DNA of 64,000 nt from Chryseobacterium populi. Its GTDB lineage: Bacteria; Bacteroidota; Bacteroidia; Flavobacteriales; Weeksellaceae. The notes beneath the pieces were generated by a model. That model made no database searches and was not told where the DNA came from. It was given only the letters and a program-made list of their open reading frames with translations. The position numbers and the translations under genes were made by a program. This document shows positions 46,002-57,000 of the stretch, piece by piece. Location of the stretch: assembly GCF_000282115.1 (NCBI RefSeq), contig NZ_AKJY01000003.1, positions 1 to 64,000 of the forward strand. Reading direction: 5' to 3'. How positions within the stretch are numbered: the first letter of the stretch is position 1; each line of letters opens with the position of its first letter.

Positions 46002-47480
46002 TTAATATCTCCAGTAAATATTCAGAAAGGCTTCCATCCATGGGGTCTGTATCATTCCGATTCCCCAGGGCAATCCTGCTAACAAAATATCGACACCTTT
46101 TTCTTCTACCCATAATTCGGAGGAAGATTGAGGATTGAGTAATAATTTGCCGGGTCTTTGTAAAAAAGTTTCCCTGAGCGCCTGTACAGATGATCCTTTT
46201 AATGAGGACCAGTGCTCTGTTACGGCTGATAATAAATCATGGCAGGTCTCTTTTTCTTTTTTGCTTATTTTTTGTCTGGTATTAACGACATTATCTACAG
46301 GAAATCCGCAGAGAAGCTTATTTAAAACCAGTTCGTTTTCAAAGAAAATGTCCTGTCCTGTAATCAGGTATTGCGTAATCAAAATTGCTTTATGCTGGCT
46401 GTTTTTTCCTGTCCAGGCTTCTTCCGTACACAGATTCAGTTTTTTAAAAAGAGTCTGAAAAAACGGATGGAGAATCACCAGACCTGCATTTTCAATAAAA
46501 AGAGATGAAGATTGTAAAACCGGATGCGAGGTATTTACTGATGCTTCATCAGATTGCTGAAGAAACTTGGTTGGTCTGCTACTTTCGTCTTTTACTTTTC
46601 CTTGTTTGCTAATTACTTTAGAATCTGTATTTTCCTGTTTCTTCTGAAGATGGTTTTCCTTATTGATTGTTGTGCCGTGATCTTCAGTAATTTCGGTGCT
46701 CTTTGTGCTGTTTTCTATGGTTTTTCCAGAATCAGGATTAAATTCCTGCTTATCTAGCTTATTTTTTTCAGGATGATGGTCTTTTTCAGGTGATAAATAA
46801 TTATCTTTTGTATTTTCAGAATATAATCCTGCTGCTTCAATATAAGATTCTAATTCTTCTGTAGAATAAAATTCTATATTATTTTTTAAAAAATTTAAAA
46901 TTTTAATTGAATCATTATAAATATAGTTATTTACTGTTTTATTTTTTATTTTTTCTTTAAAAAAATCAGGTACATTGAAATAATACCTTATAAGTGTTTT
47001 CTTATTTTCATGCAATACCATAAGAAGTTCTTTGATAAAATTTGTAGAAATTTCTATTGCTGCTATGATTTCATCAATACGGCCTGAAAATAAATTTTCC
47101 TTAAGGATTCCTGTTTTTAAATAGTCAATGAAAATATTTTCAAGATATACAGCTTGCGGTACAAAGCCCTGCTCTACCTGAATTTCTTCATTGATGCCAG
47201 GCTTTGCAGTTATGGAATTATTCTTCAGATATTCTTCGATCTGAACCAAAGACTGCTTTACCAGTTCTTTTTTCCATTCTTTCTGAGAAATATCCGGCAA
47301 CTGAATGCATAAATGATCTATCGTCCAGCTATAATTTTCAACAGAATATTGGTCCAGTAAAATTTCAAGTTGAGGATAAAATGTTTTCTCCAGCAGATCA
47401 GACAATGTATTTTGTATCTCTTTTCCCAAAGGTTGGGAAGAGCATTGAACATCCATGATATGTTGCCCGAGAAGATGCAT
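46002..47480 (-). CDS. Contractile injection system tape-measure protein (Afp14-like)
   Basis: A 492-residue protein. The N-terminus (MHLLGQHIMDVQCSSQPLGKEIQNTL) and the C-terminal signature (FLQRPGKLLLNP, ELWVEEKGVDILLAGLPWGIGMIQTPWMEAFLNIYW, about 430-492) are those of the CIS tape-measure family. The middle is low-complexity and acidic/Lys-rich (about 225-320). Its length should set the particle's tube length. It precedes the cargo genes, and the last 18 residues lie close to the chitosanase-like start. Confidence 0.9.
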   Translation of the reverse strand: MHLLGQHIMDVQCSSQPLGKEIQNTLSDLLEKTFYPQLEILLDQYSVENYSWTIDHLCIQLPDISQKEWKKELVKQSLVQIEEYLKNNSITAKPGINEEIQVEQGFVPQAVYLENIFIDYLKTGILKENLFSGRIDEIIAAIEISTNFIKELLMVLHENKKTLIRYYFNVPDFFKEKIKNKTVNNYIYNDSIKILNFLKNNIEFYSTEELESYIEAAGLYSENTKDNYLSPEKDHHPEKNKLDKQEFNPDSGKTIENSTKSTEITEDHGTTINKENHLQKKQENTDSKVISKQGKVKDESSRPTKFLQQSDEASVNTSHPVLQSSSLFIENAGLVILHPFFQTLFKKLNLCTEEAWTGKNSQHKAILITQYLITGQDIFFENELVLNKLLCGFPVDNVVNTRQKISKKEKETCHDLLSAVTEHWSSLKGSSVQALRETFLQRPGKLLLNPQSSSELWVEEKGVDILLAGLPWGIGMIQTPWMEAFLNIYWRY

Positions 47481-47483
47481 TAT

Positions 47484-48032
47484 TTATTTCTTTTCATCAA
47501 AATTAAACGGCGGACAATGAAACTGGATTGAGGTAAATACTTCGTCTCCAGCCTGTATTCTGTCATTGGTTGTAAAAGGGTTGGGTTTTAAGCTGATCCT
47601 TAATGTGTTTTCCACGATCCGGAAAAACAGGGTCCATACCCGCCATGTTTTTTTCTCTATGTCCGTTACAGGGACAGCAAAAGACATAACTGTGTTGTCG
47701 TACTGTTGGAACAGTGGGGTAAGTGCTTCTATAATTTTAGGATCCAATTGAAACTGGAAATTGGTAACAGATGATTCTCTTATCAGTAATCTGAAAGTAA
47801 AATTGACGGTTGTTTTTTCTATTCCTCTGAAAGAATACCAGAGACGTCCTCCCTTTGGATCATCAAGGGGATTCTCATCCCAGAGGTCAAATAAAGGTAA
47901 TTGTGCGCCGGTACCTGTATTCTCTGTATAATCCAGCAGGCTGATGAGCACATCACGTACTTCTTTTGCCGTATTATTTCCGCTATCATTGATAGCTGCT
48001 ATTCTTGCTTCTACTTCGGTTCTTGTTGCCAT
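47484..48032 (-). CDS. eCIS-cluster protein of unknown function, 182 aa
   Basis: A 182-residue protein of no recognised family. The N-terminus (EVEARIAAINDSGNNTAKEVRDVLISLLDYTEN) resembles the helical start of some phage and eCIS structural proteins. The remainder looks like a beta-sandwich (RLWYSFRGIEKTTVNFTFRLL, WRVWTLFFRIVENTLRISLKP). It lies three bases before the tape-measure gene, which ties it to particle assembly. A fibre, collar or baseplate accessory role is possible. Confidence 0.7.
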   Translation of the reverse strand: MATRTEVEARIAAINDSGNNTAKEVRDVLISLLDYTENTGTGAQLPLFDLWDENPLDDPKGGRLWYSFRGIEKTTVNFTFRLLIRESSVTNFQFQLDPKIIEALTPLFQQYDNTVMSFAVPVTDIEKKTWRVWTLFFRIVENTLRISLKPNPFTTNDRIQAGDEVFTSIQFHCPPFNFDEKK

Positions 48033-48055
48033 GATATTAAGTTTTAAAGTGGTTA

Positions 48056-51043
48056 TTATTTTTGGGTATCAAAATCTTTGTCATTAAAATCAGGATTGTT
48101 GAAATCTCTGATGGCAGCGACTGTAATTTTCTGCATATTGTCACATATTTCGCCAAGCTGCCTGATGCTTACGGTAAATGTTTTCACCTTTTCATTGAAA
48201 GGGAACGTATGTCTGACTACTTTTTTATCGGTGGTTATTTTACCTGACTGATCGCCAAAATCTATCTCATATTCATGGGTGTCGCTTTGGTCAGCATTGG
48301 TAAATTCGAAAGCATTAACATCTTTAGGATTTCTGGTTGCACTCCAGTTGGAGATTTCAGCAGGCTTGAATATTTCAAATTCCAGGGTATTGCTCACCTC
48401 GCCTTCGCTTTCGTATTGTAAAGTATATTTTGCAGGGTTTGCAGTTGATGCATGGTTAGGCTGAAGGAAGAATTTATCACTTCTTTTAATCACTGCGTCT
48501 TTGGCGGTTCCTGTAAAAGTTCCGTCGGTCTTACCTTTGATAATGATTTCATATTCCTTATCATCGGTATTGCAATATTTCAAGGTATCCAATGAAATAG
48601 ACAAGGGGTCTTTTTTCTCGATTTTCAGTTCAATGGTATTTCCATCCCCGCAACACAGATACGGAAGGAAAAAATCTGCGATCACCAATTGCTGGTAAGG
48701 AATGTCCTGAGGCAGCTGATTCGGGTAATAATATTGCATGGCATACGAAAGATTCCCCAACAGATAAGATTTCATTTCTTTGGTATATGCCGGAGAGAGG
48801 TTATAATCTGCCAGTTTCAGGATATTGGCTTTGATGTTTTCTGTTTCCTGTTTACATTTATCGAGTTCTTCAATCGGCGGGTTTACAATCTGGGAAGTGT
48901 AATCTTTGAATTTAATGCTTGAAGTAATATCCTGTATCACACTGTCTTCCAGATTGAATCCCTTTTTGTAAATCTTTATGGATTCCAATAACTGATATAA
49001 TGGTTTTACAGGAGTTTTAGGCTTAAATACGGAACTGTCAACATAAACCAATATAAAAGTTCCGCCTTTCGTAACGCCTGCTTTATGGTCAATTCCCGGA
49101 TGTTTCTGAATGAAGGTTGAAAAGAATAAGTCTTTAAATATTTTCTGCCATCTGATCTGTGATTCTTCAAAAATAACGGCAAAAGGATCCTCCAAAAACA
49201 GCTCATTGATATCATCAAAACGGTCTATAAGATCTTCCGCGATCATTGACAGCTTGTCTTTATTCAGAAACTGAATGCAGAACCTGTGCATCAGGAATAT
49301 CTGGTTCAGCTCTTTGAAAACTTCATTGAAGCTTATAAAATTGGGCAGAAAATCTTTCAGATCATTGGTGAGTAAGTTTTTGATCTGCTGCAGGATGTTT
49401 TTGAAGCTGTCTATACTTTCATTTGTTAATAATTTCTGGTTCACCAGAGTAGTTTTGTTTTGTGAGATCCAGTTGATGACAAACTCCGTAATGTTATACA
49501 GCCTTTTTCTGGCCAGATCATAATCGGTTTCCAGGTCATCCCATCTGCCTTCAAATTTAGAGATGTCAAGCTCTTTTCCGATATAATCAATCGCATTGAG
49601 AGCGGTGATTTTAAAGGGAAGATTGTAGCTGTTTTTGATAATGTTCAGCTCTTCGACTACATCGGTGTATTTTTTACCCAAATGTCCCTCGATTCTGAAG
49701 AAATTGAACGATTCAATATCATAGAGCAAAGGTTTTTTTACATTGTCCAGATTGGTGTATCCGGGCATTTCAGAATGATAAGACAGTATTTCGTTGTTTT
49801 TATTTTTTATTGCTTTTTTAGGACTCCATTTTTTATTTAAATCTAAAATCCCGTCATAATAAAAAGGGATTGATTTTCCGGAAAGCGGGATATCTCCATA
49901 CACGGAAGGCGTTACTTTGATGCCGTTATTCTGTATTTTCCAGGATTTGATCAGGTGCACGAGTCTTTCAAATAATAAAGAGAGTTCGTGTTTTTTCTTA
50001 TCGTTTTTCCCCGATGTATTCTGTGTGGAGAAAAAAGGAGTTCTGTATCCGGTATCCGAACTGTCGGCTTCCCCAACAACAATATGAAAAGGGAACATAC
50101 CTGCATCTACACAGCATAAGGATGGGTTGTGAATATTGAACTCTACAATCTCATTATATGCAGAAGTGATATCAAACATCCAGTCCCATAAATACTGTAC
50201 ATTGACTGTATTTTTATTGGTATTGATAACGCTTTCCAGAGTGGTTTTAACATTCTCCAGAGCATTAAAATCAATTTTTGGGGTGATGCGCTGTTTGTAA
50301 TTTTTATAAACTTCGCTGATCTTATTGGATAAAGTTTCCACAGTAGAATTGCTGACAATTTTCCTGAATTCGTTCAATACCTGTGTTCCGGTTATTAACG
50401 GATTGTAAGGAACATTATATCTCGGTAATGAAACTTTTTCAAATGAAATTTCTTTTGGATATTCCGGGAATAAGGAAGCATTCAGCTTATCCACTGAAAT
50501 AAGTAACGGACGGATTTTAAATTCAATTCTTTTGCCCTTGTCATCACAATTGGTGGTGACGCAGTTTTTTTCATCGATTAAAGAAGCTTCCAGTAAAAGG
50601 ACAACTATTTTATTTTCAAAAAACTGATCGGGAATAGCAATCCTGTCGGCTTCCAGGGTATTTGTCGGGAGTAATTCTATCGATTTTTTTAACGGCTCAT
50701 ACATTTTGGTGTATGGGAAAATCATATCCAGATATTCACCATCTATAAAAGTAGGCGCTAAAAAATCAGAAGATAATTCTATGGAATGATAATAGCTGAA
50801 GGTCTGCTCCTCCCATTGTATCTGGTATCCCAGAGAAGTAATGGCGGTTCCGCAGCTTATGGTGATCTGATTCGGTTTCGGGTGTGAAATATCCAGTCCG
50901 CAGAGAATTCCGATTCCGATGCCACCTAGGCGGGTAAGCCTGTCTTGCTCTTCCAGGTAACTTATGGCACGGTTCAGATGTTTTTGACTCAGCACCTGGT
51001 CTGCTTCAAAAACAGGATATTTGGATGGTGTATATGCTTTCAT
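48056..51043 (-). CDS. Large eCIS-cluster protein of unknown function, 995 aa
   Basis: A 995-residue protein with no signal peptide and no membrane helix. The start (SKYPVFEADQVLSQKHLNRAISYLEEQDRL, GIGILCGLDI) resembles N-terminal attachment segments of tail-associated proteins. The middle is long and helical. The C-terminal 150 residues contain two Ig/PKD-like stretches (DTLKYCNTDDKEYEIIIKGK, HEYEIDFGDQSGKITTDKKVVRHTFPF). It occupies the position between the baseplate J-like proteins and the tape measure where Afp-type loci carry fibre genes, so receptor binding or baseplate decoration is the best guess. Confidence 0.75.
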   Translation of the reverse strand: MKAYTPSKYPVFEADQVLSQKHLNRAISYLEEQDRLTRLGGIGIGILCGLDISHPKPNQITISCGTAITSLGYQIQWEEQTFSYYHSIELSSDFLAPTFIDGEYLDMIFPYTKMYEPLKKSIELLPTNTLEADRIAIPDQFFENKIVVLLLEASLIDEKNCVTTNCDDKGKRIEFKIRPLLISVDKLNASLFPEYPKEISFEKVSLPRYNVPYNPLITGTQVLNEFRKIVSNSTVETLSNKISEVYKNYKQRITPKIDFNALENVKTTLESVINTNKNTVNVQYLWDWMFDITSAYNEIVEFNIHNPSLCCVDAGMFPFHIVVGEADSSDTGYRTPFFSTQNTSGKNDKKKHELSLLFERLVHLIKSWKIQNNGIKVTPSVYGDIPLSGKSIPFYYDGILDLNKKWSPKKAIKNKNNEILSYHSEMPGYTNLDNVKKPLLYDIESFNFFRIEGHLGKKYTDVVEELNIIKNSYNLPFKITALNAIDYIGKELDISKFEGRWDDLETDYDLARKRLYNITEFVINWISQNKTTLVNQKLLTNESIDSFKNILQQIKNLLTNDLKDFLPNFISFNEVFKELNQIFLMHRFCIQFLNKDKLSMIAEDLIDRFDDINELFLEDPFAVIFEESQIRWQKIFKDLFFSTFIQKHPGIDHKAGVTKGGTFILVYVDSSVFKPKTPVKPLYQLLESIKIYKKGFNLEDSVIQDITSSIKFKDYTSQIVNPPIEELDKCKQETENIKANILKLADYNLSPAYTKEMKSYLLGNLSYAMQYYYPNQLPQDIPYQQLVIADFFLPYLCCGDGNTIELKIEKKDPLSISLDTLKYCNTDDKEYEIIIKGKTDGTFTGTAKDAVIKRSDKFFLQPNHASTANPAKYTLQYESEGEVSNTLEFEIFKPAEISNWSATRNPKDVNAFEFTNADQSDTHEYEIDFGDQSGKITTDKKVVRHTFPFNEKVKTFTVSIRQLGEICDNMQKITVAAIRDFNNPDFNDKDFDTQK

Positions 51044-51055
51044 GGTAATGTTTTT

Positions 51056-54000
51056 TTAAAGGGTTCCTAACGAAGTGCTTCCTAATATAATGGGGTTTGT
51101 GGTTTCACTGAGCTGACAATCATATAAATTTCCTTCAGGGTAAATGGTATTGAGTTTTTTAAGGCTTTTCAGCAAAGCTTTATGATATTTGGTATATTGA
51201 GTAAAATCTTTTTTCATCAGGGTTTTACTACAGTATCTGAGCCGGAAATGCCTGTAGCTTCCCAGCCAGTTTTTATAGGCTTCCTGAAAATCCCACATAT
51301 CTCCGGAATTGACCCAGCAGATTTTTAAGAGGACATGAGCCGGGGCTTCCTGTCTGAAAATCTGTTCTGCATATCTTCTGAAAGCAATGCTCCTGAATCT
51401 GGATAAATATCCCGGTAAAACGATCGTCGCTTTAAAAGAATAAGGATCATTATTGGCTTCATCTTTACAGTCGTCTTTTAAACAGACTGACAATAGATCT
51501 TCGGCATCATCATCAAGATGCGGAAAAGGTCTCAGCAGAATATGTTCAAGGCAGTAGAAGTTTTCATAAGCTTCATTTAAGGCCTGCATCAGCTGATAAA
51601 GATATTCTGAAGCCTGCTGGTTGCTTGTAAAGGTTTTATCTACCGTTGCTATTTTTTTAGGTTGTACGCCTAAATAAATAAAAAACTTATTGCCTTGTTT
51701 ATGAATGAAATAGGCAGTTGGGTTCAATAAGTTCTGCTGTGCCCATTTCCATTTCTCTTCCAGATCTGTGGCGGGCTGTACAATTTTGTAAACTACACTT
51801 TCATTATTTATTTTAACGGGCAGTGTCCATTGGGTCTGTACTTCGGTTTCAGTAACAATATCTCTGAGCCCGATATGATTGATTCCCAACAGCCTTGCAG
51901 CTCTTCTTTCATATCCGCTGCTGTGGTCCGTATCCCATAAATCCTGGAAATCAAATGTGTTATTGATCAGTCCGGCATGCAGATAATCTATTCCGAGCCC
52001 TCTTTTATAGCTGGTTTCCGCATAATCTTTTATAAATGCTTCTTTATCGTTGATAAGGTCTTGCGGCTGAAAAGAAAACTCTCCCAACCCGCCTGCATCC
52101 TGGCTTACCCTGTACATCATAAAGACATAATCATTAAAGCTTTCACTGAAACGGGCCATCAGATGGTCTAATACCCTGTTCCGTCTGTCGTAAAAAACAG
52201 CCTGAGTTTCCTCCAATGAAACATCAGTATCTGTTTCTCCGGATAACAGTTTATTTTTAAAATCGTCTCCATATATTTCTTTGCCATAAAAATTTTCTCC
52301 TGTTTTCGGATCTGTTTCCAGATAATTAGGAAAATAGGTCTGCTGAAGCGGTTTCAGGTCGAATATATTTTTGGCATTGTACAGCTGACTGAAAAAATCT
52401 GCCAATAGCTGGTCGTAAAAATGAAGATAAGCTTTAAGCTGTTTTACCTGGGCTTTTCTTTTTTCAGGAACTTTATCTGACAGCTGGTTTTTACCTAATC
52501 CGTACGTGATCGGAAATTCTTCCTGAATGCTGTAATATTCATCCAGCTGGTAAAACTGTCCCTGAGGAACCGGTAAATCATTCTGTACGGAATAAAGCTT
52601 ATAGTTCTGTAGCTGAGCTTTAAGCTGTAATACCTTCTGCTCTACCTGCATCTGGTTGGTCTCAGATAAGAGAAACGGAATGTTTTTCTGAAACAATAAT
52701 ATTTTTGATCGTTCACCGGAAAATACAGGTTTTTCCTCACCGGATAAATGCAGGCACCATTTCTGATTGGTACTTCCCATAATAGGTTTTCCTAGGGAAT
52801 TATAGGCTGTCATCATCAGGTTTTCCACTGAGACGACTCCTTCAATCTCCATCAGGGCGGCAATAATATCCGAAGCATGAACAGAAGCCGGTAGCTGGGC
52901 TTTTCTGAGCTCTTCGTCTTTTAAAAAACCGTGCTCAAGTTTCGGGCCTGAAAATATTTCGGTGGAATTTAATCCCTGTTCTGTCAGTTGTGATAAGGTG
53001 TAGAAACGTACCGGAGGATTCAGGATATTTTCAATCGCCATCTGAATCCTGGCCATTGTTTCTACGGAATCGGTTTCGGGAGCTAATTCTATATCTGCAC
53101 AAAAGCCTATTTCAACGGTTTCGATGGTTTCCACACATAAGAAATCTTCTATAAGGTTCCTGTTCTGATGCAGCCTTTGCTGAACGGTTCTGAAGATATG
53201 GTCTATTTTTATTTTTTTATCTTTTAATAGGCTGATGATCTCACAAACAGGCTTTTCGGTACTGAAATATTCTTTTACTTCATTGATTTCATTACTGTTA
53301 AAAGGTTCTATGGTCAGCTTCAGGATGTCATTCACCTGAATAGTCCGCATGACCGTAATGATAACCGTATTGTCTTTCAGCTCTGTTTTCTTATTTTTTA
53401 TTTTGGTGGGCTTATCCATTTTGCCCAGAAGAAGCGCCTTAGGATCATTCCATGAGGAAAAATCAGGGGTAATCTTTACCTGTACCCATTTTCCGGATTG
53501 CAGGAATGCAAATTCCAGCTCTGTGGTATTCAGGTTTCCAAGAACGGGATCTTCAGCCAGCTCTATTTTTATTTTATTTAAACCTCTTACAGATAGAGAT
53601 TCCAGTAGTTTATTGTTCTTATCTTTTGGAGTAAAGCTCAATTTATCCTCAAGAATATTGATGTAGATATTTTTTTCTGCTTTATGGGGTAAATGGTATC
53701 CGTAAAGATCGGTCTCTTTTTTTGTGGCCAGATACCAAGCGTTTGAAACGCCTTCAATATCGATTAACAATTTACGATAATCCAGCTCTGTTACCGGAGC
53801 ATTGGTCATGATATCTCTTGCTGTAAAGAACGACTGGTTTTGGATCTGTCCGTTTTTATCGGCCAGTAAATCTTTAATATCAAAATCAGTCCTGTATCCC
53901 AACTCCGTGATCATGAAAGAAAGAGCCTCCAAAATCGTGATCCCGGGATCGTGGGCATTATAATCCGTCCATAATCTGTTCCCAAGTTTTTCAACATGCT

Positions 54001-54082
54001 TCAGGCCTTCTTTTTGCAAAAATTCATAATCCTGCGACGGCTTCAGTACTCTTTCTGATGGTATGTAATATGTTGGGTTCAT
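51056..54082 (-). CDS. eCIS baseplate protein (Afp12-like)
   Basis: A 1008-residue baseplate wedge protein, start at the ATG at 54082 (MNPTYYIPSERVL), three bases after the stop of the neighbouring gene; an in-frame TTG three codons upstream is also possible. The N-terminal part (RLWTDYNAHDPGITILEALSFMITELGYRTDFDIKDLLA, then PVTELDYRKLLIDIEGV) is typical of gp6/baseplate J-like eCIS components. The C-terminal region (FYCLEHILLRPF) also recurs in such proteins. It should help join the sheath to the hub. Confidence 0.85.
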   Translation of the reverse strand: MNPTYYIPSERVLKPSQDYEFLQKEGLKHVEKLGNRLWTDYNAHDPGITILEALSFMITELGYRTDFDIKDLLADKNGQIQNQSFFTARDIMTNAPVTELDYRKLLIDIEGVSNAWYLATKKETDLYGYHLPHKAEKNIYINILEDKLSFTPKDKNNKLLESLSVRGLNKIKIELAEDPVLGNLNTTELEFAFLQSGKWVQVKITPDFSSWNDPKALLLGKMDKPTKIKNKKTELKDNTVIITVMRTIQVNDILKLTIEPFNSNEINEVKEYFSTEKPVCEIISLLKDKKIKIDHIFRTVQQRLHQNRNLIEDFLCVETIETVEIGFCADIELAPETDSVETMARIQMAIENILNPPVRFYTLSQLTEQGLNSTEIFSGPKLEHGFLKDEELRKAQLPASVHASDIIAALMEIEGVVSVENLMMTAYNSLGKPIMGSTNQKWCLHLSGEEKPVFSGERSKILLFQKNIPFLLSETNQMQVEQKVLQLKAQLQNYKLYSVQNDLPVPQGQFYQLDEYYSIQEEFPITYGLGKNQLSDKVPEKRKAQVKQLKAYLHFYDQLLADFFSQLYNAKNIFDLKPLQQTYFPNYLETDPKTGENFYGKEIYGDDFKNKLLSGETDTDVSLEETQAVFYDRRNRVLDHLMARFSESFNDYVFMMYRVSQDAGGLGEFSFQPQDLINDKEAFIKDYAETSYKRGLGIDYLHAGLINNTFDFQDLWDTDHSSGYERRAARLLGINHIGLRDIVTETEVQTQWTLPVKINNESVVYKIVQPATDLEEKWKWAQQNLLNPTAYFIHKQGNKFFIYLGVQPKKIATVDKTFTSNQQASEYLYQLMQALNEAYENFYCLEHILLRPFPHLDDDAEDLLSVCLKDDCKDEANNDPYSFKATIVLPGYLSRFRSIAFRRYAEQIFRQEAPAHVLLKICWVNSGDMWDFQEAYKNWLGSYRHFRLRYCSKTLMKKDFTQYTKYHKALLKSLKKLNTIYPEGNLYDCQLSETTNPIILGSTSLGTL

Positions 54083-54084
54083 GG

Positions 54085-57000
54085 TTAGCAATTGTTTTTA
54101 AGTTCTTCTATTTCATGCACATCATTAGGAATAAACAATGTGTAATCGGTTTGTGGGATGATCTCTTTCACATCGGATATTATTCTTTTCACTACATTTT
54201 CCGCATCATCAAGAATCATCTGATTGACTTTAAAATCGACAACATAATCCACAAAATTCTGGTTGTCAATCAGCTGGATCAGTGAAGAAAGCTCTATTTT
54301 TTTTGCAAAATCAATGTCAAGGTCACTGTAAGCCCACGGGCTGATGTATTTATTCAGGGTTTCTTTCAGCTGGTCAGCATACAACCGGATGTCAGCACCG
54401 GGAATTTCTCTGTATTTTACTTTACAGGTGATCTGTATCTTTTCTAAAACAGGAGATTTTACGCTGAGGCGGGCATGTGGCGAACACATTTCCATTACCC
54501 TGTTTTTAATACGCTGCAAAGTACTCAGGCTCAGCAGAGGTTTCCATTCCCAGACAGCTGATGAATTGAGGGATCCTGCAACAGGAATAAGAGTTACATA
54601 TCCTGCAGAAACATTGGAAACATTTCCTGTATCATAACGATAATGGTTCAGGCATTTTATCCTGTATACTTCCGGGAATTCCTGTAAAATAAGCCTTTCA
54701 TAATCCCATGAAGTAATGGCTTTCTGCTTGTGTCGCAGCCTTTCGCTGCTTCTCTGGTACAATAAGCTGTCATCTTCCTGCTTTCTGCCTCCGAAAGAAG
54801 AATAAGGCTGTTTTACTTTTTTTACGGATGGATGGGGCTGATAGAGCTTTGAAATAGTTCCGGACGGAGTCGTTTCCAGAAACTGGCTTCCGTTATTTTC
54901 AAAATCGGTCAGGACGGCTTTCAAGGCCTGTTCGTGAATGCCGATGAAATTACAGATCCGGTCTAATCCATCCACCGAAATTCTGATCCAGAAAAGAGTA
55001 TCAGGTAACAGTGTGGTTTGTGTATTGTCAAACTCCGGAACGGTCAACTGTATAATTCCCGACTGTAATAAACCCAGGGTTTCATCTCCTATTTCATACG
55101 GGTCTATGGTTTTCCATTCATTATTGTCTAAGTAGGCCCAGGAAATTTTTGCGGGGTTTTTTCTTGGATTGGCTGTTCCTTCTGCCATCTGGAAAAGAAT
55201 GCTTAATCCGTTTCCCGGCTGTGCATTCTCAAATCCGATATAGATTTCTCCCTGTTGAGGTAATGAAGGGATTAATGTTAAATAAGATTTTGGAGTTATT
55301 TTTTTATAACCAAATGGTGATAAATGGTAATATTCTATTGTATTTAAGCTACTATCCGAGTCTTTGAATGTATATTTCTGATTCACGGAGTAATTCATTA
55401 CGATGGATTGAATAACAGGAACCTCGGGCAATACCGGGCTTGCTGTTTTAGCTGCCGCAATATAATCCTGCAGGAATTTCTCTTTTACATACTCAGAATC
55501 ATCCAGCTGAACTCTTATATATCCTGAAATACTTTCTTTATCAGGAATTTCATCTTCCAGATATTCTGATACGGGATAATTATTGGTATAAGAAGAATTG
55601 AAGGTACCGGCCGTTTTTATAAACTGCCCGTCATACATTTCATATAATAAGGAATCATCGACAAGGCTTTTGAAAACCCCGGCTATCACAGTAAACTCCT
55701 GAGGTGTGAAATCTTCAAACCATTGCAAAGATTCATTTTCAGCGGATTGCATTTTGGCTGCCGTATTTTCCATTTGTAAACCTTCATTGTATGCAATAAG
55801 AGTCTGTTGATTATTGCTGGTATTGCTGTGAAATCTGAGGATATTTGTGTTGATCGAGAATGTAGCGGCGGCTCCTTTTTTGATGAAAAATTCATTACAG
55901 CCAATTGTAAAACCGTTTCCGTTTCTCGGGAAATCCCCGAAAGGTCTGAAGGGCTTATTGATATCCACAACGCCGGTATCTGTAGCTACAATGAAATTTT
56001 TAAGTCCGGTTACCTTTATTTTGATATCAAGGCTCTGGCATTTTATGGTTGCTATATTGTTTTTAGGAATGATTTTAAGAATCGGATGTAAGGTTTTGAT
56101 AACATCTCCGTCATGAATTTTCTGATCAAACGGAACAATCGCTTTTTCAGTAGCCGGAATGGTAAGCTGTATGCTTTTATCCTGGGCTGATTCTTTTTTG
56201 GAAATTTCAATCCATTTTTTTTCTCCGGTTATCCAGAATTCAAAAAGATCGGGACTTAAGTTTTGGGTATCAAATTTAAGGGTGATGGTTCTGGTTCCGC
56301 CTTTTAAATAAAATAAAGGACTGGCCAGAAGCAAACCTGTTCTGGTATCTTCAGCTGAAACGGGAAATGCAGAAAAAGGAGTATGGATTCCATTGAGAGG
56401 AAGCAGATCTGATCTTTTCCAGGTTTTGTCTGTATAATGACTTAAAAAAGATTTGATTTTTATGGAATTAATTGCCTGATCTGATGTGGACGCATAAAAT
56501 TTATTTTTACCCGCCCCGTTTTTTCCTGCCGGGAAAATGGTGTTTTTCGGAAGTAAAAACGGATCTGCCTGGGCAAAAGGTTCTATAAGTAAGTGTACGT
56601 GATCCGGCTGTGCTTTCTGAGAACGCAACTGAAGGATATCATTGTAATAAAAATCAAGATGTCTTCTGGTAAATTCATTCAGGTGATTTTTTGCAATGCC
56701 CAACAGCTTTAAGAAAGCCAGGAACAGGGCATAATGCGGCGAATGGGAAGGGTAAGATTCCAATTGCTGTCTGAGTGTTTCCTCAGTCGTATTTTTCCAG
56801 TGTAAAAGGAGCCCGAAAAGCTGCTGAATGTTTTTGTTGAACTGATAGCTTTGTAATAAAGTAAGGATCGAGCTTTCGGTATTGATTTTAAGGATAATAG
56901 TGTTCAGCTGGCTTTCAATAGTACCCTGGGTGCTTACCAGAAATTCCTTAACGGTAATAGCATCATCTAATACAGATATTTTTTCCGTTAATTCGGTTAA

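Noticed and set aside
45985..46113. Longer start for the chitosanase-like gene
   Set aside because: The upstream extension reads the tape-measure gene in another frame and has no homology to GH46. The ATG at 45984 fits the family start.
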